From Evernia prunastri (Eukaryota; Ascomycota; Lecanoromycetes; Lecanorales; Parmeliaceae), in the NCBI GenBank assembly GCA_003184365.1, contig NKYR01000029.1, positions 124,001 through 188,000 on the forward strand: 64,000 bases of DNA, in the 5' to 3' direction. Both the position numbers and the translations under genes were made by a program. Below are positions 48,586 through 59,958 of the stretch, one piece after another; position 1 is the first letter of the stretch; each line of letters starts with the position of its first letter. The notes under the pieces are model-generated. The model did no database searches. It saw only the letters and a program-made list of their open reading frames with translations, and had not been told where the DNA came from.

Positions 48586-49503
48586 TCAATGGTACGTTGC
48601 TCCCTTGCGCAGGATCCCAACATGCACAACAAACCCTGAACCCTCCTTTAGCTCATCACTTAAAAGATCATCGGGAATTCTCCACACATTAAAAAGCTTG
48701 TGGAAAGCTATCAGCCAGGCTTCAAAAACCATATCAGAACGTAGTTGCTGCGCGACTATACATAACGTCGGCTGCTCGTCCGGGTAGGCGTTAGCCAGTT
48801 GGCATATATCAGCACATGTTCGTACAAAGGGGTTTATGAGTGATTCGTTGTATACACAGTCACATGCTATAACCGCACCAATGACTTCAGACGCGTTGAC
48901 TGAATCTGTACCCATCATTGAGGGTAGACTTGATATCGAACTCGATTCCCAATCCAAGGCTAAGATCTCTATTTTTCTCCAAGCACACGCACTACCATCA
49001 TTGTGCGCCTTGCCATGATGCTTGGCAATACTGGATGCCGAGCCTTGGCCTTCTTCTTTCGGACTGTTGTTTTTGATATTAGACTTCAACAACTTGAAGA
49101 CGTACTCCTGATCGGTGGCAATATATTTGCGAATTCGGCGAGCTAATGCGATGGCTACAATGCCAGAAATGCCCGACCCCAGCTCCAGCAGTATCGAGCT
49201 GTGGTGGAGAACAGATGATCGGAATAATATGTTGCTATCTGATGTAATCCACTGTGCAAATAACGGTGTGATCTTCCACACAACAGCACCAGTAGTGCCC
49301 GTTTCTCGGTTGGACGACAGGAGAGTAGGTGACTGTCGAATGTTTAAATCCTTACCGGAGAGAGTAATATCCAGACTCGTGGCTTTGGCGTCCACAAAGC
49401 CGAGATCACGGGAGGGAAGTGCCTGAGAAAAGAGTAGGAACGATTCTTCTTCTGGATCACTAACATCTTCTCCAAGGGATAAGAGTAGATCTTCCAGTGG
49501 CAT
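48586..49503 (-). CDS. RKM5: Ribosomal-protein lysine methyltransferase RKM5-like
   Basis: Class I SAM methyltransferase of the METTL21/family-16 type; yeast Rkm5 methylates ribosomal protein L1. Single exon, 305 aa, starting at the ATG at 49503 (MPLEDLLLSLGEDVSDPEEE), because the ORF further upstream has only TTG. Motifs: TGAVVWKITPLFAQWI (about 71-86), SAM-binding LLELGSGISGIVAIAL (about 105-120), YIATDQEYV, and the acidic/aromatic post-motif ACDCVYNESLINPFV. Length is close to filamentous-fungal orthologues. Confidence 0.87.
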   Translation of the reverse strand: MPLEDLLLSLGEDVSDPEEESFLLFSQALPSRDLGFVDAKATSLDITLSGKDLNIRQSPTLLSSNRETGTTGAVVWKITPLFAQWITSDSNILFRSSVLHHSSILLELGSGISGIVAIALARRIRKYIATDQEYVFKLLKSNIKNNSPKEEGQGSASSIAKHHGKAHNDGSACAWRKIEILALDWESSSISSLPSMMGTDSVNASEVIGAVIACDCVYNESLINPFVRTCADICQLANAYPDEQPTLCIVAQQLRSDMVFEAWLIAFHKLFNVWRIPDDLLSDELKEGSGFVVHVGILRKGATYH

Positions 49504-50096
49504 TGTAAATCGTGAAGTGTTTTCAGGGAACTCCACAGCAAGATGTGTAGAGGAGAAAGGATTCAAAGGGTAAGAGTGTGAATAGTGTTGCTTTGATAAT
49601 TCTAGGGTGGACTTGAATGAGTCATCACGGTTACTCTATCCTTTAGGTAGGGACACAGAGCCTGCCATCAACCTGCCAACAAATACGAAACGATGAATGT
49701 CAATGATTAATTATAAAAGAGATGGTAAATAATGAGAAGGATCATGTTGCGAAATAACACTTGGATAAGTTAAGTAAGGTACCTATAGTACGGTAGCTTA
49801 GCATCCCATGCTGAATCTTGGTAAAGTACGTAAAGTAATCTTACCTGGCTCAGGTATTATTGGTGTTAGGTAATTTAGAATTTCCGAGTAGACCAACCCG
49901 AACCGAGGTAACGTTTTTTTGCAAGCTTACCTAAGCACGCTAAGGTGCCTTACATGCCACGAGACTCGGACCAAGGCTGGTAGACTACAGTATCCACCGC
50001 AACGGTTTTCCGTGAAGTAAACTTTCCTTCCTTCCCTCTACAACAACAACTTCTTCATTAACATATACTTCCCCATACTCATAACCAACTGTCAAC
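49504..50096. other. Divergent promoter region RKM5 / FAA1-like
   Basis: About 590 bp with clusters of TAAGGTACCTA, CTTACCTAAG and TAAGGTGCCTTAC motifs (49768-49950) and a CTACAACAACAAC leader before the acyl-CoA synthetase gene. Confidence 0.55.
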
Positions 50097-52350
50097 ATGT
50101 CGAAAAAGACTCAACAATTACAACCGCGCATGTCCCAAAATGGTCCCTTCACTGTCGAAGCATCCGGTTATGAGCCTGTCAAGGGCGAAACGATACCTCG
50201 AAGACATCCTGCATCCAAGGATAAGCTAGTCACTACCCCTTCCGATGATGTCACAACCATCTTTGATATCTTGAAGCGGAGCGCCGACAAGTTCGGTAAT
50301 GCAAAAGCCTTGGGCTCAAGGAAGTTGCTCCAGACCCACCATGAGACGAAAAAGGTCAAGAAGACGGTTGATGGTAAGACAGAAGAGGTCAACAAGGACT
50401 GGTCTTTCTTCGAATTGAGCGGCTACAGCTACATCAGCTTCAGCGAGTACGAGAGGTTGGCGCTTCAGGTAGGAGCTGGTCTACGGAATCTTGGAATGAT
50501 CAAAGGCGACCGCTTGCAATTGTTTGCAGGCACAAGGTAATGTATTCTAGTTCCTCCACGCACGAGCATCTTTGTAGCTAAATGTGCTCCTCGCAGTGCC
50601 CACTGGCTTGCAATGTCACATGGTGCAGTCTCGCAGTCAATGCCAATAGCCACGGCATATGATACGTTGGGAGAAGAAGGATTGAAGCATTCACTTGTGC
50701 AGACAAAAGCGAAGGCCATCTTTTGCGATCCGCATCTCCTCAAGACCCTAGTAAATCCTCTAAAGGAAGCAAGAGAAATCAAGTTCGTAATCTACAACAG
50801 CGACGGAGAAGTAAAGGAAGAGAACATCAACAAGTTAAAGAGCACCTACGGTCATCTAACGATCCTCAGCTTCGAAGATTTAAGGCAACTTGGTGAGGAA
50901 AACCCGACAGACCCAGTACCCCCAGCGGCAGACGATCTCTGCTGCATTATGTACACATCTGGCTCCACCGGTCCACCGAAAGGCGTTCTTATCAAGCACA
51001 GCGCTGTTATCGCATCCATTGCTGGTGTGACCACCATCATTGGCCAATATATCGGACCTGGAGACAAGCTGCTTACGTACCTTCCTCAGGCTCACATCCT
51101 AGAGTTCGTTTTTGAGAATGCATGCTTATATTGGGGCGGGACCATGGGCTACGGCAGCCCAAAGACGCTTTCCGATACCTCCGTTCGCAATTGTAAGGGA
51201 GACATTCGTGAATTCAAACCGACCATCTTAGTGGGTGTTCCAGCCGTATGGGAATCGGTGAAGAAAGGTATTATTGCCAAAGTGAACCAGTCGGGTATGG
51301 TAGTGAAGAATCTTTTCTGGAGTGCGCTTGCTGCGAAGAGTTTCCTCATGACCACCGGGTTGCCGGGAACGGCAATTCTCGATTCCGTGGTCTTCAAGAA
51401 GATCAAGGATGCGACTGGTGGTCAGCTACGTATCTGCATGAACGGCGGCGGGCCCATTGCAAGAGATACCCAACGTTTCATCTCTTTGGCCATCACGCCC
51501 ATGGTATCAGGATACGGTCTCACAGAGACAACTGCGATGGGCGCTCTGAATGATCCTATGCACTGGACTGATAGTGCTCTGGGAGACATTCCGTCTTCGG
51601 TGGAAGTCAAGCTTGTCGACTTCGCAGACGCCGGGTACTTCACGTCAAATTATCCACCTCAGGGTGAGGTCTGGATTAGAGGCCCTCCTGTCTTCCAAGG
51701 CTATTTTGAAAACGAGGTGGAGACTAAGGAAGCCCTTACCGAAGATGGCTGGTTCAAGACGGGCGACATTGGCGAATTCAATAAGAACGGACACCTCAGG
51801 ATGATTGATCGCAAGAAAAACCTTGTAAAGACCCTCAACGGTGAATATATTGCCCTTGAGAAGGTTTGAAACCCTAGTCCTTCATTGTTGAGCGCTGACT
51901 AATTGGGACATAGCTAGAGTCAATTTACCGTTCCACGACAGTAGTGGCTAACATCTGTGTCTATGCTGCGGGCGACAAAACAAAGCCTATTGCCATTATC
52001 GTGCCCGCTGAGCCGGCTCTTAAGAAGCTAGCGGAAGAAAACAGCATTGAAGGCAACGGTATCGAAGATCTTGTTCATAGCAAGAAGCTGAACGGCATCG
52101 TCTTGAAGGAGATGCAGGCTGCTGGCAGAGCTGGTGGCTTGACTGGCCCTGAGATCATCGACGGCGTGGTAATGTCGGATGAAGACTGGAACTCGGCAAA
52201 TGTAAGCACACTGATCTCGCAACAAAATGAGATGACGCTGTACTTACAAGCTGGTAGGGTTTGACTACAGCTGCACAGAAGATCAACCGAAGAGCTCTGG
52301 TGGCGAAATATCAGAAGGAGATTGACAAGGCTTATGCTGGGGGGAACTGA
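50097..52350 (+). CDS. FAA1: Long-chain fatty acid-CoA ligase (FAA1/FAA4 type)
   Basis: Activates long-chain fatty acids to acyl-CoA (ATP to AMP + PPi) for lipid synthesis and import. Exons are 50097-50536, 50597-51863, 51914-52201 and 52258-52350 (695 aa). Motifs: the ATP/AMP signature YTSGSTGPPKG, LPQAHILEFVFE, GYGLTETTAMG, DGWFKTGDIGEF and the fatty-acyl signature RMIDRKKNLVKTLNGEYIAL. Intron 2 uses a weak GTTTGA donor. The last exon ends KYQKEIDKAYAGGN. It cannot be separated into FAA1 versus FAA4 by eye. Confidence 0.95.
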
Positions 52351-52745
52351 GAATGTTGTTGTCCCCTCCCAATTCTTTATTGCTCCCTGGGTTCGCAGTC
52401 ATCAGTGGTTTGGGTTGATGGGATTGCCACATGTTCTTTTTCTTAGCAAGCATTATGACGGTGGAATGAACATACAGCTATAGCATAGCGGCAGCTTTTA
52501 CGGAAGTATATAATGACTGTTCAAATCGTGTCTCCACCATAGCGTTTAGCATGACACATTGAAATCGTAAATAACTTCCAGAGCACCGTGCTAGGGCTAC
52601 CGCAGGCGACCCATCTAGAAAACTGTGGAGATGTAGCTCCTTTGCCATGAACTTTGGCGTAATTATCCATTCGGCCTCCGGCGTCTAAACCTCCCACTCA
52701 TCTTGCAATGACATCCCGATCTCCACATATTAGGTTCTGCAGTAC
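52351..52745. other. Intergenic, nothing recognised
   Basis: 3' region of the acyl-CoA synthetase gene; no coding signal. Confidence 0.5.
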
Positions 52746-52959
52746 TCAATCCACCCTCTTCACCTTCGGCAACAAGTCCTTCAGACCTTCCTTGTCCTTC
52801 TCCGTGGGCTTGAGTCCGAAGAAATCCTCCGCTTTGTCCGACAATACAAGTCCAAGCCCCGCCCAAGCCATGGTCCCAAGGCCAATGTAGAGGCGTGTCC
52901 ACAGTTGGAGTTTGCGAAAGGATCTGTGGACTCTCAGCAGGAGTTGCAGGACCGTTGAT
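52746..52959 (-). CDS. Possible small single-span protein, model unresolved
   Basis: A minus-strand frame ending at 52746 reads TRLYIGLGTMAWAGLGLVLS, then DKAEDFFGLKPTEKDKEGLK and DLLPKVKRVD. It looks like a short membrane span followed by a charged tail, typical of a tiny mitochondrial protein. A different frame just upstream (INGPATPAESPQILSQTPT) also looks coding. Joining the two needs a one-base shift or an unseen intron. There is a good acceptor at 52960-52961 but no compatible ATG exon that I could find. It could be a frameshifted copy, a sequencing error or a start at the internal ATG (MAWAGL...). Confidence 0.3.
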
Positions 52960-53282
52960 CTGAGAAGGGAATAGGAAGATTCGAAAGGGGACGTACTGCT
53001 AGAGGGACATCGCGAAGTCGTGTTACTTCGTCATCTCACCCAGTGAGAGTTTCTTACTCTCATACTCGTAAGTAGTATTGGTTGAGAGATTGATGGTTAA
53101 CCCGTGGACTGATCGAAGTATATCTATCAGGGACAGGATTTGAAACCCATTTTGGAAGGGCTACCAAGCGGAAAATCGACGGAAAAGGTCTAGTTCAATG
53201 CTATGTAAGGTCTAGGCGTGCAATCAATCAACACACCAGATGCGCCGCCTATAGCTCGTAAATGATACACCATTCACTCCTG
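52960..53282. other. Intergenic, nothing firm
   Basis: Would contain the first exon and promoter of the small gene, if it is real, and the ROT1 3' region. No clear signal. Confidence 0.4.
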
Positions 53283-54250
53283 TCAAAAACAATAGTATCC
53301 TATTCCTCCGAGAGCCGTCATACCTACACCCACCCACCACCACTTATCAGCATTGACAGGCTCGCTCCGTTTTCTTAGCACGTTCTTGTTCATTGGCTGA
53401 ACGATACTATCCATACTCTTGAGGCTCCGCTTTGTTTTTCCTGTGGATGATGCTCCAGCGCCAGAAGCGGTGGCTGTGGGGTTTAAGGTTTGGGTTGGTA
53501 GCATTTCCGGCGGTTTGTAGGCAAGATACATTGGGTTGAGAGGGGAGCCATCGAATGCGAATAGATTGAGGCGCCGAGCTTTACTGTAATCATCTACGAC
53601 AAGTTCGTAGTCCTATTATAGAGTGAGTGATTTGAAGGGATTCAGGACTGTTGAACGTACCTTGAAGAGTTCGATTTGATTGTAGCGGGTGAACAGGGCA
53701 TTGGCGTTGTTGCAGGGATCTGAGAGCAGCTGGCGACCATCAACTGCGAATGGTGTCAGAGTGAGAGAACCATTTGCATTTTTTGCATATGTGCCGTGCT
53801 GCCATTGTATGATGCCTTGCGGGCACGAGGGTTCCGTAGCTGGAGAATGGCTTAGAGCTTGCGTCAATGGAGCTGGGGCCGGCGATCAACGACGTACGAT
53901 TTGAAACCGCTCTGTAGTATGCCTCCTCATAATGTCCGTCATCAGTAAAGGAGTATGAGAAGCCTGTCAGAGCAGGCTCAAACATTTTCTCGTTCACTGG
54001 ATCGTAGAATCCCTGTTTCTGTCAGTTTTGCCAAATTCATGTACTCATCGCCACTCATCTCATCTATCGTGTATGATACAAGCGGAGCAGTAAGCATCAC
54101 AAAGAGGAGCCGTGCACTTACTGGCCCAGTGATGACGCTCCTCGATTTGGTTGTCCATGTTCCAGTTAATTGTGGATCTGTCTGCGCGATTACCAGAAAA
54201 GTGAGAAGCAGCGCGCCCGCGGCCAGTGACGACCCTGGTGACGCGAACAT
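53283..54250 (-). CDS. ROT1: ER chaperone/cell-wall assembly protein ROT1
   Basis: Rot1 is an essential ER membrane chaperone needed for glycosylation, protein folding and beta-1,6-glucan synthesis. Exons (minus): 54250-54122, 54012-53898, 53839-53661, 53612-53283 (250 aa). Features: signal peptide (about 1-23), LTGTWTTKSRSVITGPGFYD across intron 1, TGFSYSFTDDGHYEEAYYRA, the LTLTPFAVDGRQLLSDPC core, PMYLAYKPPEMLPTQTLNPT, and a C-terminal membrane anchor (WWWVGVGMTALGGIGYYCF). Order and length match family members. Confidence 0.94.
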
Positions 54251-54580
54251 GAAGTATGGATACTACTGAAACGTGAGTAGAGTGTCGGGACTCGAGAAGA
54301 AATGATTGAATTCGGGACGACCTTATCTGTCCATAATATAATACCCGTACTTCGTCCAACAAGAAAGTACAAATATGGAGCTCAAAGGGGCGTCATCGGC
54401 CAGTCGGGAGCGCTATATTCACTAGTGCCTGAGCCGCATCTCAAAATAGAAACCGCCGACGTGAGTCCTATCAATCAATCGATCTTTAAGCGGGTGAGCT
54501 GCCTGAGAATATAACCATCAAGACCGATGTCTGTGGGGTTTAGCTAATGTCTGCACTTGGGTACTTGCATAGATAGTGAG
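54251..54580. promoter_or_regulatory. Divergent promoter region ROT1 / FAU1
   Basis: 330 bp between the divergent start codons, presumably the shared promoter. No specific site is called. Confidence 0.5.
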
Positions 54581-55570
54581 ATGGCTAGGCTACAAGCAGC
54601 GAAGAGTGAATTACGAGCGTTAATGCGTCAAAGACTCTCACATTTTTCGACCGAGGCTCTCAAACAGCAATGTCTGTGGAAAATTGGAAATAGCATCGAG
54701 TCCTTTTTGCTAATCTCGGTTTCCAATAGCTGCCGCTGCCACCGAAACCCTGCTTTCCTTACCAGAATATAAGAATGCCCAGTGCATTGGCGTCTATCTA
54801 TCCATGCCTAAAGCTGAGGTGGTCACGAGAGCTATCATAAACGATGCTCTCCGACAAGGTAAACACATCTTTGTACCCTACATCTACAACAGCAAGGTCC
54901 AGAGTCCCTCCAGACCGCGATCTGAAATGGATATGGTGTCTCTGCGTTCGAAAAGTGACTACGAAGGATTGGAGCCTGATGCTTGGGGAATTCCCTCCGT
55001 AGCAGAAAACTCATTACCCAAGAGGAGTCGAATCTTGGAAGATACAGGTGAGTGTTTTGGCGCCGTCTCACAGGATGTCATAAACAGCGAGGGGAGTTCG
55101 AGAAGCAGGAGCACTGAACCGAGAAGACTTGACTTGATTGTCATGCCTGGAGTGGCTTTTGATAGAGGCCTAGGAAGACTCGGGCACGGCAAGGGGTTCT
55201 ACGACCATTTTCTGAAGCGTTACCGCGATTCGAAGGTTTCATTGCTCGGGGAGAATACAAGGATGCCCTTCCTCGGTGCGTGTTAAGGGTCCTAAATCTC
55301 GAACCCTGTCTGGCTGAGCCTCACTCATGTTCTCTAGTCGGGCTCGCACTTGATGCGCAGCTCTTGTCGGAAAGCGTTCCTACCAATTCTTCTGATTGGC
55401 GACTAGATGCATTGGTCGTTGGTGATGGTTCGGTCGTTCGTGGCCAACATCCAGCATATCTAAAAGAGAGAGAAATAGAGAGAGACAGTGCAGAAAGCTC
55501 TCCTGGCATCCTCGAGACCCCTTGCAGTGATTTGGACATGTCAATGCTGCCTCGTCCACCTCACAACTGA
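54581..55570 (+). CDS. FAU1: 5-formyltetrahydrofolate cyclo-ligase
   Basis: Converts 5-formyl-THF to 5,10-methenyl-THF using ATP, recycling folinic acid. Exons are 54581-54671, 54730-55275 and 55338-55570 (289 aa). Motifs: N-terminal AKSELRALMRQRL, YLSMPKAEVVT, and the substrate/nucleotide motif MPGVAFDRGLGRLGHGKGFY then DHFL; VGLALDAQLL follows intron 2. Two inserts (a Ser/Arg-rich loop before the motif and a Ser/Pro-rich C-terminus) make it longer than yeast Fau1. Intron 1 has a GTCTGT donor. The stop is only 5 nt from the convergent SME1 stop. Confidence 0.93.
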
Positions 55571-55575
55571 GCAAT

Positions 55576-55977
55576 TTACTGAAGGGTCTGAATTAGAGAC
55601 ACGTTGTCTCCTTTCAGGAGTATCTGGCCTTACGTCAAATGTTAGTCAAAGCTTACAGGGCCATCTTATGGAAGCACATGTACCTAAGTCCCTGCGCTTC
55701 TCCCCATCTGTCTTTGTAGCTTGCTTGACCTCCACTGCGTCATCGATCACCAGATTCATGAATTCATCGAAGCCCTATGCCGTTGTCTTTTAGCTTGTTA
55801 CACCGAGTTTCATTGCAGGTTACTTACCTTGATCTTTCCCTCTATTCGGATAGCCAACTGTTCAAATAACCATATAGAGACAGTCGAGCGCTGCTGTAGA
55901 AGCTTGAAGATGAAGTTGATTGGAGGTAAAAGGACCTTCCCACGTCCTCCTCCTCCACCGCCTCCACGGCCGGTCAT
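55576..55977 (-). CDS. SME1: Small nuclear ribonucleoprotein SmE
   Basis: SmE is one of the seven Sm proteins forming the ring on U1, U2, U4 and U5 snRNAs. Exons (minus): 55977-55828, 55774-55684, 55628-55576 (97 aa). It reads MTGRGGGGGGGRGKV, then LPPINFIFKLLQQRSTVSIW and LFEQLAIRIEGKIKGFDEFM, then NLVIDDAVEV (Sm1), and LGQILLKGDNVSLIQ (Sm2). All phases agree and splice sites are canonical, with a CTAAC branch in intron 2. The longer minus-strand ORF covering exon 1 extends upstream of this ATG only by chance. It shares a 346-bp divergent promoter with MTR10. Confidence 0.95.
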
Positions 55978-56323
55978 TGTGGTTCTTAATAGTCTTCGAG
56001 ATCTCAAAACACGGGATGTTCGAAAATAGGTGGAGTGGTTCTTCTCTGCTGCTAAATTCCTGGTGCGGACGGTCACCAATTGTATCTTTGTATTGGTAGA
56101 TTTTCGTGGGATTGCGGAAAGAACCCGAGTCTCGGGCCGAATATTGATCCGCGGCAATCGGCATGCGACTTTTACCAATTCACTTTCCTGGTATCCTTTT
56201 TCTCAAGTCACTATCGCACCTTGCTGTGGTTGATGGCGAGGCCCCTAAATTGTTCAGCCTCTGGTATCCCAGAGAATGTTACGCCGTGAAAATACAGTAT
56301 CAGATACAGCAAGGTCTGCAAAC
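55978..56323. promoter_or_regulatory. Divergent promoter region SME1 / MTR10
   Basis: 346 bp between the two start codons. No individual regulatory site was recognised. Confidence 0.5.
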
Positions 56324-59300
56324 ATGGCTGCTTCAAGAGCAGAAGACTTTGCGCCGGTACTGGCAGCTCTGTCTACTATGCAAAGCAACGCTGAACGCTC
56401 TCAAAAATCGCAAGCGCACGAGTATCTCGAGAGATTCCAGAAGTCCGTATGTTGGATCAGAACATTCTTGTCCATTGAGAGAACCATACTAACATCAATG
56501 CAGTCAGAAGCCTGGTCAACGACACACTCAATTTTGACTTCCCCGGATGTCACGGCGGAAGCAAAGCTGTTTGCTGCGACAACGTTGAAGGGCAAGGTAG
56601 ATAATCCACAGAGAGATTTGCAGGTGGTCGTCTGACCATTCGCACAGATTACGTACGACCTAGATCAGCTTCCTCGACAATCCCTACAAGCTCTACGAAA
56701 CTCGATTCTCAACCTCTTGAACAATTTCTGTGCTGGACCACGGCCTATACGGACGCAGCTATGTGTGTGCCTAGTCAATCTAGCCATACAAATGATTGAA
56801 TGGAAGGATGTCCTGCAACTTGTAGGGTCATCTGTGGGGAACAGCGGTGGCGATTGTGTTCTGGAGTTTCTCAGAGTGCTTCCCGAAGAAGTCACTGAGG
56901 GCCGAAAAATCAACTTGACAGTATGTGGGGCCGAGACACCACTAACTTGCAGCCAGACACCGTCGGCTATGCGTGCGAGAATTATCAGTATCTAATGAAT
57001 CATATCGCTCTTAGGAAGAGGAACTCACGAGCAGAACTAAGGAACTGCTAGAAGATAATGCAACTCAAGTACTCAGGCTTCTGATCCAATACTCCCAGTC
57101 ATCTGGTGAGTTTACAGGTCACAAAGTTAGCATCTTCATGTACTGACTATGGCCCAGCGAGTGCTGCATCCAATCCACATTTACTGGAGTGTATCTCGTC
57201 TTGGCTTCGAGAGATTCCAGCCGCTGATGTTGTCAATTCTCCCCTTTTTGATGCTGTTGTACATGCACTGTCTGTAGAAGCATCGTTTGAGGCCGCGGTG
57301 GACTGCATGTGCACCATTCTTAGAGATACACGCGAGGTAGATGAGTCCATCGAGATCATCCAGCTTGTATATCCACGTTTGATGTCCTTGAGGCCAAAGA
57401 TAGGGGAAGCCGCAGAGTCAGATGATCAAGATACCTTCAAAGGTCTTACAAGAATGTTCGCGGAAGCCGGTGAACATTGGGTAGTCATGATTGCTCGGCT
57501 GCCGAGTGAGTTTCGGGGACTCGTCGAAGCTATCATCGAGTGCTGTGCCAGAGACACCGATCGGGATGCTATAGCTTCAACATTTCCATTCTGGTACGAA
57601 CTCAAACAGATGATGACTCTCGAGAAGTACAAGCCAGCCCGGACTCAATTCGCTGATGTTTTTGCAAAGTTGGTGGATATCATGATTAAGCATTTGGAGT
57701 ATCCAAAGCCAGAAGGCCCAGACGAGACCGATCTCTTTGATGGGGACCGAGAACAGGAAGAAAGGTTTCGAGAGTTCAGACATCAAATGGGAGATGTTTT
57801 GAAAGATTGCTGTGATGTTATTACAGTCGTCGAATGCTTAGGCAAAGCTTTCAGCTTAATACAGCAATGGATATCTACATACGGCTCGCAAGCTACCAAC
57901 ACGAAAGTCCCCCAATGGCAAGAACTCGAGGCGCCTTTGTTCAGCATGCGAGCAATGGGTCGGATGGTATCGCCGGAGGAGAACGTCGTTCTACGCCAAG
58001 TGATCCCGCTCATTGTCCAGATTCCCAACCATGAAAAACTGCGCTTCCAGGCTATCATGGCTCTTGGGAGATATACGGACTGGACGGCTCAACATCCGGA
58101 ATTCCTGCAACCGCAGCTGAACTTTGTCATTGCCGGTTTCAAACACCAGTCAAAAGAGGTGGTGAGAGCTGCCGCGCTTGCCTTTCGCTTCTTTGGCACA
58201 GATTGCAGAAAACTCCTTACAGACCACGTCACACAGCTTCATGACTTTTATGAATCCGTGCTCGACGAGCTTCCACCGGCAAGCCAAGAAGAAGTCACTG
58301 AAGGAGTAGCCTGCGTCGTCTCGGCACAGCCATTAGAGAAGATATATCCTATGTTCAAGGCATATTGTGATCCCATCATCGAAAGGATGATGTCTCGAGC
58401 CAACGAGGCTAAGAACGGGGAGGATGAGGCAGCCAGACTAGCCGTCGCAGGTAATCCCGCAAATCTCAATGAAACCGCTGTTGAGTATGCTGATCAAGGA
58501 TTCGGACAGACTATGTGCAACTGATTACGATATTCATTCAACAGATCCAGCCATATGTCTCGCCTTCGCAGGAGAACCCAGCGGTGAAGTACTGTCAGGA
58601 GATCCTACCAGTCATGTCTGCAATTGCGGAGAATTTTACCAGCTCTACACCAATCCTCGAGCGCGTCTGCCGGTGCTGGCGGTACATGGTTCTCTCGTAT
58701 CGCACGGCAGTTCTTCCCCTATTGCCTCCGCTAGCTCAACAACTGGCATCTGGTTTCGAAAATTCACGTCAAGGTTGTTTTCTCTGGGCAACGGACTCTG
58801 TCCTCCGAGAATTTGCTAACGGATCCGAATTCGTGGAGGCCTCCACATCACAAGCAATTTACAGCTTTTTCGAGCAGCAAGCTCTCGCTTTTCTACGAAT
58901 AATGAATGACCTACCCCCCAGCGACCTACCCGACGTTATCGAAGATTTCTTCCGCCTTCTTATCGACGCCTTGATCTACTATCACGCAGCGCTCCTACCT
59001 GCTCCTATCTGCTCCCCTATTCTCTCTTCCGCCATCAGCGCTCTCACCCTCCAGCAAGAAGCTCCTTTGACGGCGGCGCTCCATTACCTCCGTGATTTCC
59101 TCAGTTATGGCACCGATCACCCCAATTCTTCCTCCTTTGATGAAACCGCTAACACAGCGCGCATCATCAATCCTCTAGACATAGAACAATGTGTCAAGGG
59201 CATGGTTGCTGAGCAAGGTGAGGTGCTCACGCAGCGAATCCTGACGGGGATGATGTTCTCATTTCCCCGTGACTGCTTTCCCGACGCCAGCGGGGTCCTG

Positions 59301-59558
59301 CTTGCGCTTTTCGAAATCATGCCGCAGCAAGTCGCCATCTGGGTGAAGAGCACAATTGGAATGTTACCCGCTGGAACAGTGAAGGCGGGGGAGTGCGAGC
59401 GTCTGATGACATCGATAGGTATGAAACTGCAGCAAGGCGAGGTGCGAAAGGTGCGGGTGCTACTTCAAGATTTCACGAATTCCTACAGAAGAAGGAACGT
59501 GGCGCCCAGGGAGGGTCTTGGAAGGCTCGAGGCTACTAGGTTCCGATTTAATGGGTAG
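56324..59558 (+). CDS. MTR10: Importin-beta family nuclear import receptor MTR10 (transportin-3 type)
   Basis: Mtr10 imports SR-like mRNA-binding proteins such as Npl3 and takes part in tRNA traffic. Exons are 56324-56446, 56504-56596, 56648-56920, 57015-57105, 57158-58450 and 58510-59558 (973 aa), the normal length. It opens FAPVLAALSTMQSNAERSQK and ends in helical HEAT-type repeats (ATRFRFNG). Typical family stretches include EAWSTTHSILTSPD, ITYDLDQLPRQSLQALRNSI and FPFWYELKQMM. Intron 1 (57 nt) is stop-free and a multiple of three, with a perfect TACTAAC branch. Introns cluster in the 5' third. Confidence 0.95.
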
Positions 59559-59958
59559 ACATAGAGGGTGAGGGCATTTTTTTTCGGGCATCAAATGCGA
59601 GCCTGATATGAGAATTATGAGCCATCTCATTCATACTGGAGCGTAGATAGATAGGTAGGTCTAGGGGTGAAGTGCGCTTACCTCTGCTTACACATAGCTT
59701 CTTGATTAAAACTCCGTGCCAGGAGCGTATGGTTTCGGCGTATGGAATCACTGAATGTTTTACGTTTTTGTATGATTGCTCATGCTAGCGCCCAAAAGAA
59801 CAACCTCATAGTCCAGTGCCAGACCGCGCTATTGCTGTTGAGCAACAGCTTCTGATGGTACAAAAAGATCACATCAACGTTGTACATTCCCATGGAACGA
59901 CGGAAGGCCTCGCTCGCTCGTAAAGTCGTGAAAGGATTTGAGACATCCATAAGCTGTG
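59559..59958. other. Convergent intergenic region MTR10 / SET3
   Basis: 400 bp of shared 3' regions with no coding signal. Confidence 0.5.

Noticed and set aside
55810..56178. Single 122-codon minus-strand protein
   Set aside because: Only the part from the ATG at 55977 matches SmE, and it continues by splicing; the upstream part is untranslated sequence.
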